A stretch of DNA of 64,000 nt from Lota lota (lineage: Eukaryota > Chordata > Actinopteri > Gadiformes > Lotidae), in assembly GCA_026745465.1 (NCBI GenBank), contig JACYXH010000363.1, positions 4,212,501-4,276,500 of the forward strand, given 5' to 3'. Made by a program: the position numbers and the translations under genes. The notes beneath the pieces were generated by a model. It was not told where the DNA came from and ran no database searches. It saw only the letters and a program-made list of their open reading frames with translations. This document shows positions 1 to 12,228 of this stretch, one piece after another. Numbering within the stretch: the first letter of the stretch is position 1; every line of letters begins with the position of its first letter.

Positions 1-697
1 CCCCCCCCCCCCCCCCAGGACGACCCACAGGACCTCCTCAGCGCACCGATGCTTTTTCAAATCACCTCACAACACACACAAACACACACACACACACGCA
101 ACCCTTGCAAGTCAAGAGCCTGGTTTCCATCACCAGGCAAATTATTAAAGTTCTGCTCTGGTCAAGAAACACAACTCTTCGTCTCTGCTCACAATCTGGT
201 TTCAAATGCCTTATGACTCATACCCATAACTGTTGTGCTTACAAGGAAATAACTCGCTCACAAATAAACCCAAAACAAACAACACTTAACTAAACATATA
301 CCTACTATATAATCCTGCATGCTTACTAAACAACGGGGAATTAAAGTGCAAACAATCATCTCCCGACAGAAAACTTGTGCCGCCTCGTTCTGTGTTCTAA
401 GCAACATGCGACCGTTAACGTGTGAGTGCTTCATTTCTTAAAGTCTTGCATGTTTGTTTACAGTTTGAAGAAGATACTTCTCATCTCTCCTCTTTTTGAA
501 ACAGTTCACTCTTCCTGCTCAACAGTGACCGCCATTCACAGAGCTCAGCTGCAGCAACGGAACTCTCGCCGACAGATGGGAAATAAGCCGCCATTACTTA
601 GTATTGCTAATTTATCTTTAAACAGCTGCATTTAAACATAATTATCTCTATTGCAGGGCCCATCAACACATCACGACACAGAACATCTGTGTGTGTA

Positions 698-699
<2 letters not shown>

Positions 700-736
<37 letters not shown>

Positions 737-748
737 TACACACACACA
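700..748. repeat. (TG)n followed directly by (AC)n
   Basis: About 36 bases of TG run into GTACACACACACA, an inverted arrangement able to fold back. Confidence 0.9.
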
Positions 749-1512
749 AGTGCTGTGTTCACATGCACATGTGTTAATGGGGACTGGTGGAAAATTGAGA
801 TGCTGATAATGTTCCATCTATTTTTCTTGCTCCAAAATGGCCACGTTGTTTTCTTTCTCACACATGCAAATATGCACAACAGATGTTTTTATGCATTGGG
901 CCATGTTTTTACAGCTTTGAAACAGTTAGGGACCCTTATGGTAATTCAGCGTGTACAGATTAATTGGGCTCCTCCACACCATTATTCCTCCTCGGTTTGC
1001 AGACTCATCTGCTTCATAAGTAAACAAGCTCCACTGGGTTCTGCACAAAAGCAGTCTATGTTGGAAGTATTTCATTAATATGTATGCCTGGTAATTCGGC
1101 AAACCACGCAATACTGATTACTATATCAGGTCTTATGAAACAAGAGTTATTTATATATATATATAAATATATCCAAAAATATTAGAAATTGTAAAATACA
1201 ACACTGCATTAAATCAAGAACGTTGTATGTAATATCTAATTAGCCATATAGGCTACAAGGCTTGCAGCCAACAGGCAATCAGGCCTCTTTGTGAAGGTAA
1301 AGAAGCAGTACAGAGACCTACACAACACACAAAAGAACCATGAGTAGCAGTATGTCTGCAAGAACATGTTCGGCATAGTGACACGTCTTCCATGGCTAAT
1401 GCCTACGTGCCTGTTCCCCTCAACAAACAACAGACCAAGCTAGCAGCTAGATGCTAGCCCCAGGGCCCTAGCATCACAGGTGCTGACTTTGGTATGCCTC
1501 CTCTCCTCTCCA

Positions 1513-1530
1513 CCCCCCCCCCCCCCCCCC
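1513..1530. repeat. Poly-C tract
   Basis: About 18 uninterrupted C after a C/T-rich lead. Confidence 0.85.
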
Positions 1531-1961
1531 AGAAAGAAAAAACTTGACCCTGTGACATTCAAACAAAAACAAACTCTGGGCTGTACACCGGTGGTGGCCT
1601 AGGTTGTTTCTTCCATATTATTATTTCCACCATCTACCCATTTCAACGTTCTGTTTTGTTGTTTGGTTTTTTGTTCAAGAGAAGCCACCCACGATTGCCA
1701 AACTACAAAGCCGAGAGAAATGTGTTAACGTGGGGTGTGAAAAGGGGGGTAAACAGGGGGGTTGTTGTGACGTGTGTGTGGTGAGTGAGTGGCCATGTGT
1801 GGTGGACATTCCTGACATTGAGTTGCTTCTGGTGTTTTCTTTGTGCCCCACTGAGATGTTTAGAGAAGCCTGCGCCCCGCCCACGGCTCACCTGTTGAGC
1901 TTCTGACAACCAAATAAATGGCTTCCATCATTGCGCAGATTGACCTTTGATCCAAGGAGGT

Positions 1962-1996
<35 letters not shown>
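1962..1996. repeat. Poly-G tract, 35 bp
   Basis: Uninterrupted run of G. Confidence 0.95.
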
Positions 1997-1999
<3 letters not shown>

Positions 2000-2049
2000 A
2001 GCTTTGAGTTGCCCCCCTGCCAAACCCTGAGTGTTTGAGAAGCTCTCCA

Positions 2050-2062
2050 CATACACACACAT

Positions 2063-2132
<70 letters not shown>

Positions 2133-2146
2133 GCACACACACACAC
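2050..2146. repeat. (CA)n microsatellite
   Basis: Nearly pure CA with a few ATGC/CGCA interruptions at the ends. Confidence 0.95.
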
Positions 2147-2249
2147 CCTCCCCCCCACAGCAGCTAAAGCATTGAGCTGTTTAACACCTGTGGCTCCGTC
2201 TCGTTGAGCTCACACATAGCCGTCCGATATCACCTACTATGTATATACC

Positions 2250-2251
<2 letters not shown>

Positions 2252-2294
<43 letters not shown>
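2252..2294. repeat. (CA)n microsatellite
   Basis: Pure CA, about 21 copies. Confidence 0.95.
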
Positions 2295-2298
<4 letters not shown>

Positions 2299-3521
2299 TG
2301 ACCATTTGTCACTGACTGGCATGTCTTGCCGGGACCCCAGGAAACCGTGTGTTACATATTTTCTGTGGTTGCCATGAGCTACAGGATGGATTTCTCCGTG
2401 TTTATATTTGTCTTCACCTTGGGTGACTGTATTCAGCCAGGTGCGGCTGTGCATCAGTGAATAGCTAACATTGTCGCATGTAACTAGCACAGGATGACAC
2501 ACAGACTCACGCACACACAAACACACAGATACATGTAAAGAGTCAACATTAATTGTGCCTTTCGCATTAAGGGTGGTAGATCTAGTTTGTGGTTGAAGGT
2601 GAACAAAAGGGAGAACAGAAATTGTAGGGGGCGAATCTTGATGCAGGAGAGGGGGATCCCTCACCAAGGGGGTACCAACTGATCAAAGGCCTTTTGGGTA
2701 TGCAGATGTGACCCCCCCATAGAGCTGCCGAGGTGGGCCTGAAGTTAACCAACATGAGACATCTGGAGTGTGGGTGTGTGTGTGTGCTTCTCCTATTTAT
2801 TCTTTTCTGTTGTTCTCCGCTCACTCTTCCCTCATCTCCCACCCTTCCATTCCTCTCTTCTCCTCCTCTCTGTTCCTTCCTTTTCCCCTTCTTTCATTGC
2901 TTTTCCCCCTTCTCCCCTCTCTCCGTTCCCACAGTGACCCCTTCCTCCGCCATCCGCCCGTAATTAGCAGCGGATCCGCCTCATAGCGCCGCATCCACAG
3001 CTGAACATGTGTTGCTTATCAGCCTCCTGGCAGGAGCTTCATTACCCAGAGCTCACACTCACTGAGCATGCTCAGTCTCTCATAGGTCTGTCCTCTCCTA
3101 CTGTGTGGTGGACCACTTCCTAGTCTCACCTCCTGGATAAAGAGGACAGTGTTTCAGAAATGACAATTGCATTGCATGCATGGATGCATATACACACACA
3201 CATATATACTAATCTTAACACACACATTGGCATATACTAATCTTAACACATTTATGCACACCCATTATACACACACATACACACACATGGTAGACACATG
3301 GAAGTGTAAATAAAAGCATGAAAATGTCAGTTCTGAACAGCATTCATTGTCTCCTGTTAAAACAAACAGAAACCAGAAACACCGTCTCTTTGGTGTACGT
3401 GAGACGTGAAACGTGAGACCTCGAGATCATGCAAATGAACAGAAATGCTGCTAATCCAGACTACTGTCACACTCTAAAACATCCACACCTGAATTTGGTC
3501 TACGCTTTGTCTACGCTTGAG

Positions 3522-3578
3522 TGTGTACGTGTGTTTGTGTGTGTGGGTGTGTGGGGGTTGTGGGTGTGTGTGTGTACA
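3522..3578. repeat. Imperfect (TG)n
   Basis: TG-rich with GGG interruptions. Confidence 0.85.
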
Positions 3579-3807
3579 AATGGTCGATGTCTTCTGCGTC
3601 AGGGCGTTGGGTGCTGACGGTGGTGACGATGATGTATTTCTGTGACCTCGCAACCTTCCTATAGTTGCCACCAGATCCTTTGTCTTTGCCTCAGCTCGCT
3701 ACCTGGTGGGATCGGGTTCCCCTAACATCATGATCAAAACATTAATGTCATTACCACCATTTCTTACATAGAAGTACAGCGTCATAACCTCAGCATGCAG
3801 GGGTGTC

Positions 3808-3876
3808 GATAATGATGATAATGATGGTGAGGATGATGATGGTGAGGATGATAATGATGGAGAGGAAGATGATGAT
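3808..3876. repeat. Imperfect (GAT)n
   Basis: GATGAT/GATAAT/GGTGAG triplet-like array. Confidence 0.85.
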
Positions 3877-4810
3877 ACAGCATGGCTAACGTTAGCTCTA
3901 CAGTTGTGTTGCAGTTTCTGCGCCCTTATGACATGTTGCTCTATCCCACAAAACATTTCAGTTTACCAGGAGGCCAAACCTGCCTCCTTCAAATGGAATG
4001 ATGGCTCTTTTGTTTAATTTAAGATGTTCCTTTCTCTTTATGGACTTAATTGATTAAAGGAAAAGAAAACACAACAACAACATGGATAACTTTTATTCTC
4101 TAGACAGTTTTTGAACAAAAGCGATAGCTGAAGTGAAAGTGTGCCACAGTGCAGGTGTAAACCAGAGGATGCGTGCGTAATGGTGATCTGGTTGGAGCTC
4201 TCATATCCTGCTTGGCATTATGGAGCCATCCCCCACAAAGAACACCTTGGCCTGTTTGTCAGGGGCTTACAGAAGATGGCTCAGTACCCATCAAGCCTTT
4301 AAGACAATACCAATAGCATGCCATCGACAAATCCACATCTAATGTTTTACGTGTCACTTTAAGTCACATTAATCCCACTATAGCCCAAAACAAACAGACA
4401 CACCGATACCGACACACACATACACACTCACAAACACCAAAACTCCACCCAGAAGCTACCGTTTTGACCGCGTAGCCACTGGGCGCCAGTCTCTTTTGCG
4501 TGATGCGATGTGTGTTTCGCAGGGCAGATTGTGTATTTTGAGAGTGTATTGGGAGTACAGCCCCTTGATAAATATTTGATGATGGTGCCACCTCCTCTCC
4601 CCAGCGCCCGCAGCCCAAGGCGATCATCTCCCGACCTTCACGCTCCCAGGACCACATAAATTATTGAGGGCTGGGCTGTCACTCAGCCCCGGCCCCGTCC
4701 AGGTGCAATCGGAGAGCTGATGCTATCTGTGATCACATCTTGCTGGGCCGTCAATCAAAACAACCCCCACCCCCCGGCCGCCACCTGCTGATTGGGTGCA
4801 GACAGACAGA

Positions 4811-4838
4811 GGGAGAGAGAGAGGAGAGAGAGAGAGAG

Positions 4839-4903
<65 letters not shown>
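4811..4903. repeat. (GA)n microsatellite
   Basis: About 90 bases of GA with two single-base phase shifts. Confidence 0.95.
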
Positions 4904-4907
<4 letters not shown>

Positions 4908-5153
4908 TGGCAGCTCAGCAGAATTCTCTGCTTACGACTCAACTGTTTACATTTATTCAGAGTGGAAAATGTTTGAAAAGTACACATCTACACTGACTGT
5001 AATAATGGTTATTAATATAGTTGGTCAGCGCTGTGAGATTTGCCCCCCTGGGCTAGCGTCCCTCTGTAACTGGTTGAACTTCACCACTGCTGTGAGAAGA
5101 CGATATGGAATTCATCAATGTCTCTGGGATGGATTTGGGTGTGTTTGTCATCC

Positions 5154-5449
5154 ATGTGTGTGTGTTTGTGTATGATATTTGGGTGTATGTGTGTGCGTTT
5201 ATTAGTGTACGTGTGTGTGTGTGTGTTTGTGTGCGTGTGTGTGTGTATGTGTTTGTAAGTATGTGTGTGTGTGTGTGTGTGTGTGTATGGATGTGTTTGT
5301 TAGTGTGTGTGTGTGTGTGTTTGTGTGAGTGTGTCCATGCGTGTGTATGTGTGTGTATGCGTGTATTTGTTAGTGGGTGTTTGTGTTAGTGTGTGTATGC
5401 ATGTGTGTATATGTGTGTGTTCATGCGTGTGTATGTCTGGGCGTGTGTC

Positions 5450-5491
<42 letters not shown>

Positions 5492-5511
5492 TATGTGTCT
5501 ATGTATTCATC
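5154..5511. repeat. Long imperfect (TG)n, 0.36 kb
   Basis: TG array broken by TATG, TTAG and CATGCG words that recur with rough periodicity, so it behaves like a compound minisatellite. Confidence 0.9.
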
Positions 5512-6047
5512 AGCGTTTCTCCAGGCCCATGAGTCCGGGGGCAGCCTGGGCCAGAGTAACCTTCTCACATGGAAGTTGTCTCATACGATACTTCCTCAGG
5601 ACTTGACCGGACACCATCTGATCCCCAGTCCAGCACCTCCACCCAGTCCCCTCAATCCCTTATACTCCAAGGCTGACAACACCAGAGTCCCCCCATCACC
5701 CATCTCACTCAGCCCCATCACTCACCCCCACGTCTCACAACCGTACACCCAGACTTCTCTTTCTCTGTGTGGGACATAAGTTGGCCTCTCTCCCGGCCCC
5801 TCCACACCCCACCCTGCCATCTCCACCTTCCCACCTTTCTCCATCCCCCTATCCTTCTCCATCTCCCTCAGCCCCAGCAACAGCTGGGCTCAACTTGCAG
5901 CTGATCTGCACTTTAGCTCTGTTTTGGCGGCTGGGTTGACATTGGGGGGGGGGGCAAGTGCTGCGCGTGTGTGGGTGTGTGGTTGTGTGTGTGTGTCTGT
6001 GTGGAGTGAAGGGATCTGATGGTTACAACAGACTGCTGTTGACTGCA

Positions 6048-6082
6048 CACACACGCACACGCACACACACACACACACACAC
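6048..6082. repeat. (CA)n microsatellite
   Basis: CA with two CGCA interruptions. Confidence 0.9.
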
Positions 6083-6275
6083 AGCAAGCTGGTATGTAGG
6101 CTAATACTGTGTTACTATGTACTATGCTGCTATGTAAGCAAAGCAAAATAATTATATGAATATTAAAAAAGCATTTGATCCTCTCTGAGGAAATATTTAT
6201 CATTAGACACACAGAAGCAGATGTCTTTCCTTCTTAAGTCATGCAAAACCAAAGTCATGTTTACCTGATGGTTTC

Positions 6276-6276
<1 letters not shown>

Positions 6277-6322
<46 letters not shown>
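6277..6322. repeat. (TG)n microsatellite
   Basis: Pure TG, about 23 copies. Confidence 0.95.
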
Positions 6323-6323
<1 letters not shown>

Positions 6324-7754
6324 ATGGTTCACGTCGGGCCTATTTCTTTGTGCTGCTGGCACAACAATGGCGAGGCATTTCATTTTCTTTAGCGGGGTAA
6401 ACGTACGCTCTGGCTAATCACATCTCCCCGGGGGCTGATCGGACCAAATTGCCGTCCTGAGTGACAGGTGACATCGCTGCTGTTCAGGGGGTTGATGTGT
6501 GTGTGAGAGGGAGACCCCTGGTTGATACAAAGCAGAGAGCAACCAGCTGTCACGGTGCGGTCGGGAACAGAGTGTACGGATGTTCTCCCCTTCCCATGTG
6601 ACAAGGCCAATTAGAGGGGAGCACGTCATCTCTTCTTGATTGGATTTGAAAACAAGTGAGATTTGGGGGAGGGGAATCTAAAGAGACAGCATGAAAAGCA
6701 ATTTCACCTTTGTCCCGTCTCGGTGTATGATATGAAACTGCTGTACAGAGATAATCTTTTTTTCTGCTTTGCCTGTGTGTCCTTCAAACAGGAACAGTCC
6801 ATCCATACGTGATGAGTAGCACTGATAATGCATTCCTTGCTGTGAAAGACTCGGTCATATCATTCATTTGCCTATTTATCTGGTGTCGACATGATGCCCT
6901 GGAAGAGTGAGCTACCATCAGAGTTATGATGCTCAGCAGACATTGAAGGACTTGAAGGAATAAAGCAGACGGTGGTTGTTTCAAAGGCAGGACTATCTCT
7001 GCTATCTATGTGCTATGGGCCTCCAGGGAGGCATTCAGGCTCAGGGCCTGGATCCTTATAGCTTTCCTAAGTGGAATGACAGGCCTAGGCTACAATGACT
7101 CCCCTGAACTGCAATCGCTTTTCCAGGGACAGGCCTCTCTCACTTACACTGAAGCTCTTTCATAGTAGAGACTTTTTTGCTTTTTCTTCACAGTGTTATA
7201 ACGTCTGGGCAATGCCCCCCCCCCGCCCCTGCCCCCCCAGCCCTTAATATCACAAACTGCTGTTTCTCATCTGTCTCCAGGATCTGTTTTTTGTTGGCAG
7301 AAAAACAAACCAAAGTCATGGAGCATATGTCAATCACCACGCTATCATAAGGGGGATCAAGTGATAGCGTTTTAATGGTGGCTCCCTCTGGCCGCTCTGG
7401 TCCATGATGCTATGTATGGAATCAGCAAAAATGAATCCGTCTTATCACTTTACCTCCATCAACACTCAGCAAGTGAAACATTAGCACCTTCAAAAAAAAA
7501 CTTGCCGCTGAGTGTGCTAACGATTTATGTTGGGTCTCGTTTCCAACTCGGACCAGACCAGCATCAACCTCTTTATGATTTGTCCAACCTCTGAACCCCT
7601 TTCTGTGTTGTTCTTCTTTTTTTTATCTCTTAGGATGTCTTCACAATATTTTGGTTGATTGTTCATCCCTCTCAGCAATGCAAATCTTGCCCAGACCAAC
7701 CCCACTCCATTGCAATCTGTAGGGTTAGGGTTAGGCTACATGCATTAGTGATTC

Positions 7755-7787
7755 TGTGTGTGTAAGTGTGTTCGTGTGTGTGCATTT

Positions 7788-7820
<33 letters not shown>
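7755..7820. repeat. Imperfect (TG)n
   Basis: TG array with TTCG, CATTT and GCG interruptions, purer at its end. Confidence 0.85.
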
Positions 7821-8316
7821 AGAACCCCATTTGGTTTCAGATTGCAGCCTGCACAGGGAGAAACACTTATTTAGTAATTAAACTGAATGCTACCTATTAG
7901 CCCAGGGCCCCACGGGGACAGCTCAGGGGAGTTGATGACAAATTGCTATTCAAACAGAGGACATGCCTCATGGTAGGACTTTGAGAATGTTCGGTTTTTT
8001 CACTTATTCTAATCTGGGAGGGGCAGACATAACCGTGCCAAATGCAATCAACATTTTTATTGTAATTAAATGTGTGAAAAGCAATGTTTTTTCTCAAACT
8101 GTTTATTATTCATTTTGCTTGGAGCTTCACCTTGAGCTCCACCTCACTCCACTAAAGTCCACCACGGCCAACCCAGCCATCGGTCTTCTCTTGATTCAGA
8201 ATGCCACTCGCAGGTCCTTCTCCTATCAGGGCTTGTTATGGGAATACCATGGAATCACAGTAGAGGAATCCAAGAAACTTACTTCATCCTGTATTTCCAT
8301 GAAAAACCCTGACACA

Positions 8317-8317
<1 letters not shown>

Positions 8318-8363
<46 letters not shown>
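8318..8363. repeat. (GA)n microsatellite
   Basis: GA with one GG phase shift. Confidence 0.92.
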
Positions 8364-8488
8364 CTTCTGGCGGTGAACTTTTCCCTAGTTCCACCTGGTT
8401 GCAGTGGAGGCTTTCTTCAGCCATGGTGGGCCTCTGGGATCGAGTGCTCAGTGGTGCGGGCCATACATACGGACCGTGATCCTACATA

Positions 8489-8489
8489 T

Positions 8490-8521
<32 letters not shown>

Positions 8522-8528
8522 GCCTGTA

Positions 8529-8590
<62 letters not shown>

Positions 8591-8600
8591 TGTGCGTGTT
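8489..8600. repeat. (TG)n microsatellite
   Basis: Two pure TG blocks separated by TATGTATG words. Confidence 0.93.
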
Positions 8601-8818
8601 GTGAGCCACAGCTGTCCAGCTCATCTTCCCCACGTTGCGGGCCGTCTCATTTATAATTAACCCAGATGACCAGGTGGCTATGTCCCAGTGTCCCTGCCAA
8701 GGCATGCCTCGCCGCGACCTCTGACCTTCCCGCAGGCATTCCGCTAGTGACAGCCAGGGCTCATGTTTACAGCGAGAGCAGCAGCACTTCAGCCCGCTGG
8801 ACAGATCGCCTCTACGCC

Positions 8819-8819
<1 letters not shown>

Positions 8820-8848
<29 letters not shown>
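8820..8848. repeat. Poly-C tract, about 28 bp
   Basis: Uninterrupted run of C. Confidence 0.95.
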
Positions 8849-8849
<1 letters not shown>

Positions 8850-9522
8850 GACAATAAATGTCAGATTAATAATGCACACTGCACACTTACCCCAACAAAC
8901 AATTACCACAACAGAGGAAAGGGCAACGTGTGGCAGGTACAGAGAGTACACAAAGAGTGGTTTGTTAATGGAGGTTGGCCTGGAAAGAGGGATTTCGGCA
9001 CTATATCCCCTTATTACTCCTGCTGCATGCCTGTCATCAATTCTGGGCCAGGCTCTTCCCTTATTGTGAGCAACTTTATTCCCTTATTGTTCTTAGCTCC
9101 ACATTTTTGGAAGAAGGTCCACACCCAGCAGACACCACCACAGAGTGGGAAACACAGGCATTCAGAGAGAGACCCTATAGGCCCCCAGGTCTAATCAAAT
9201 CCATAGTCTGCACACCGGCTAACCTTCGGCCCCTCTCCCTCTTGGCCTAGCGCTCTCGCATCGTTGCGAGCCACCCGGAACCCCCCTCACAATGTTAACC
9301 CCCCCCCCCGCGCGCATGTCATCACCATGGAAACCCTGAAGTCTTTCCCAGATGTGTCTGGGACAAACTCCCCCTAACCTCTTCCTAATCCGCCTTCTCT
9401 GCTCATATGTTCTCTGTGGAGCTGTCCGCGCTGACCTCCAGAACAGGTTGAGGTTCACACGTTCTCTGTGGCCTTCTCTCATCACCCTCATAATGGTTAG
9501 ACAGGGCCAGTGGTGGTGGCGC

Positions 9523-9617
9523 GGGGGGGGGGGGGCTGGGGGGGGGGGGGGGGGGGGGGGGGGGGGTGGGAGCATCAGGGGGGCGGGGGGGGGGGGGAGA
9601 GGGGGGGGGGGGGAGGG
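9523..9617. repeat. Interrupted poly-G block
   Basis: Four long G runs separated by CT, T, AGCATCA and C/AGA. Confidence 0.93.
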
Positions 9618-10041
9618 GAGAGAGAGACGGTCTAAATCCAAGGTTAGCGAACAAGGCGTATCCAGTTTCTGTTGTGTAACGGCAATACCTCCAGGCTTCC
9701 TGTGCACATGTTCTGTGTAATGCCGGCGTCCCGGCCATCGGCTCGGCCGCTAGAGGACACGGGGTGAGTGAAACCCTACCTGGTCCACGGCGTGCTGCCG
9801 TTTGCCACACCAGAGCTCGCTTTCGGAAAGAAAGTTGGCTGGTGCGTACGGACAGTTTTTGAGACTTCTCGTCCGATGCAGTGTCTCGCATTCCACGTGA
9901 TGTGAGAACCTGTTTGATGCTTTCTTGTTTCGAGCATTTGGTTGGATGTGAGCGGCAAAATGTGACCCTGCTGCCCATCCCAGTCCCCACCCCCTCCCCC
10001 CATCACCTCTATCTAAAGGGCAGGGCTGTGGCATGCTGCCC

Positions 10042-10043
<2 letters not shown>

Positions 10044-10085
<42 letters not shown>
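10044..10085. repeat. Poly-C tract, 42 bp
   Basis: Uninterrupted run of C, then ACCCACCC. Confidence 0.95.
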
Positions 10086-10393
10086 ACCCACCCGGCTCCT
10101 ATCTTTGTTTGCTTTGGCTCTCCACAAGACGCCCGGCGCTGCACCTGCTGCCGCCGCAGCCCGCTGTCTGGCATGGCCCGGGGCGTGCTAAAGGGCGAGC
10201 CACGTGCCCGCAGCACCCTCTAACTGGGTGACAATGTCCTCCTCGGATGTCCGGAACGGGGACCTGCGTACCGTGGCTGCTCATGCCCCTGGGGCTTCTG
10301 GGAATGGGCAGGGAATGGGCGGGAAACAATTTACAAGGGAACTAGAATAGAGCTGGGAAATGTCATGGCAATGTAGATCTGTTCTGTGTATTT

Positions 10394-10474
<81 letters not shown>

Positions 10475-11687
10475 TGTGTGTGTGTTTGTGTGTGTGTGTG
10501 ACTGTGTGTGATATTCTTGAACCACATGACAAATTCACTCTTTTCTATTCCACCAGAGTGGGGCTGAATAGACAGGAAGGGAAACTTACTTTCATAGGCT
10601 ACTGAATGTGGTTGAAGTAATTAAGTGCAGCAACTCAATACCTTTGAAAACCCACACAGTGAGATTTTAAGCTAAATGGGATCATTTGAGGACACCATAT
10701 GACGTATATAAAATGACAGCTAATTTCTACTCACATTTATACATGTGCCATACAGACTTGGTTAAGGAGATTGGATGTTTGGACGTGTCCAGCTTTAAAG
10801 AGACACGTCACAAGGCCACCTGTATGTCAGCACAACAAAAACTCCCTGAGCGTCTACGCCAGAACAGACAGCTCTATGCCAGGTGCTGTTGTTGGAGACA
10901 TTCACTCTTTTCACTAGCCAGGCTAAATGGGCGGGAAGTAGCAGATACTTTAACAGTATCTTAAAACAGGGCTTGAACCCAGGACAGAGACCCAGGCAAC
11001 ATGACAGGCACCTTCTGACACCTGCATCAAGGCTGCTTTTGTCCAGACGTCCAAATGTGGAGTGAAGGAGAGCAGGGCCACATTGTTCCAACGAGTAGAC
11101 GGGCCTTGGCTACAACTAGGCCAGGCTGAAAAAGAGAACAGTTGCTTTTGTCCTTTGGGTCTGTAATGGAGTGATAGCATTGTGCTTATGGCCCTCCTTC
11201 TCCACCTCCGCCTCTCCATTTCCACAGTCTGTTAAAGGCCCCCATTTAGGTCGCATGATACTCTCCCTTGTCGCTATCAGTAGGCTAAAGGGCAGGTAGA
11301 CGTGCAGATTGTGCACTGTGATAAATCACAGAAGGGTATTAAGGGGAATACCAGCAACGTAGTTCTTTCTGTCTCAATGAGATACATGTTAAATTTGTAT
11401 TCTACAAGAAGCTATGACGGGGTTATAAATATAACCGTAATTTGTTAAGGGTAAAACAAATCATGCATTTAACCCTTCCACTGAATGTGTAACAAAGAAG
11501 CAGTGCTCCCAGACTCTACAAACCTATTCCACAGGTGGCATGCCATGCTAACTCTTTAGCAGGTCTTCTTTACATGTAAAAATATGAAAAGATGATGCCT
11601 TCCATTTGTCCTGCTGGACCTTCCCCATCAGGCCACCTCCGATCTTGTTTACGCCATCATGCCCACGTCTACGATCCTATAAACACA
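10086..11687. other. Gene-free stretch
   Basis: A CpG-rich 200-base patch (10110-10300) precedes the (TG)n at 10395; the remainder is unique sequence without a recognised exon or transposon. Confidence 0.6.
10395..10512. repeat. (TG)n microsatellite
   Basis: Over 100 bases of TG with a few TATG/TTTG interruptions at the end. Confidence 0.95.
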
Positions 11688-11744
11688 CACACACACACAC
11701 GAGAGAGAGAGACACAGAAAGAGAGAGAGAGAGAGAGACAGAGG
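11683..11744. repeat. Compound (CA)n-(GA)n
   Basis: CA copies switch directly to GA with CAGAAAG interruptions. Confidence 0.9.
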
Positions 11745-11871
11745 GATGGCAGGAAGCGGGGAGCTCCATGGTGTGGGACGTCCCGCGGGGGTGATCAGGT
11801 CCCACGACTGGCCCTGACAGACAACATCATCTCCAGACTCTTTCAGCATGTGAGAAGACCCCTGTCGCAGT

Positions 11872-11876
11872 CCCCC

Positions 11877-11910
<34 letters not shown>

Positions 11911-11936
11911 ACCCCCAGCCCCCCCCCCCCCCACCC
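11872..11936. repeat. Interrupted poly-C block
   Basis: C runs separated by A, AG and A. Confidence 0.92.
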
Positions 11937-12049
11937 CGATGAAAGAGAGCCTTTCTTCTGCTCTCGTTGGGCCATCTGACAATCCAATCTACCAGGCCGG
12001 CAGCAACCCAATACCTCCTCCTCTGATAGGGGCTTTTTACTTCTTTCCT

Positions 12050-12050
12050 T

Positions 12051-12124
<74 letters not shown>

Positions 12125-12126
12125 CT
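12050..12126. repeat. (CT)n with GTCTTT spacers
   Basis: CT blocks separated by regularly recurring CTGTCTTT words, about 22-26 bases apart. Confidence 0.9.
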
Positions 12127-12228
12127 TGTTGTGGTGGGGGGAACCTCACAGAGGGGTGAAGGCTGGCAGGGCAGGTGTCTGATTTTCATTAGAATTGCAA
12201 ATAGGAGTGAGAGGATTCCCTGCTCAGA

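Larger units (their letters stand above)
1..4740. other. Gene-free repeat-rich flank
   Basis: No exon recognised on either strand. Open frames here are in (CA)n/(TG)n or unsupported. Unique patches lie between many short tandem repeats; 2800-2940 is a pyrimidine-rich patch. Confidence 0.7.
5512..9299. other. Gene-free stretch with several microsatellites
   Basis: No exon recognised. Unique blocks at about 6330-6480 and 7830-8110 look non-repetitive and evenly composed, as conserved non-coding DNA often does. A short telomere-like TTAGGG repeat lies at 7720-7735. Confidence 0.65.

Noticed and set aside
7720..7735. Interstitial telomere (TTAGGG)n
   Set aside because: Fewer than three copies; too short to claim a chromosome fusion or telomere insertion.
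7963..8376. 137-codon + strand frame
   Set aside because: Ends in a (GA)n; the rest resembles no family and overlaps a putative non-coding block.
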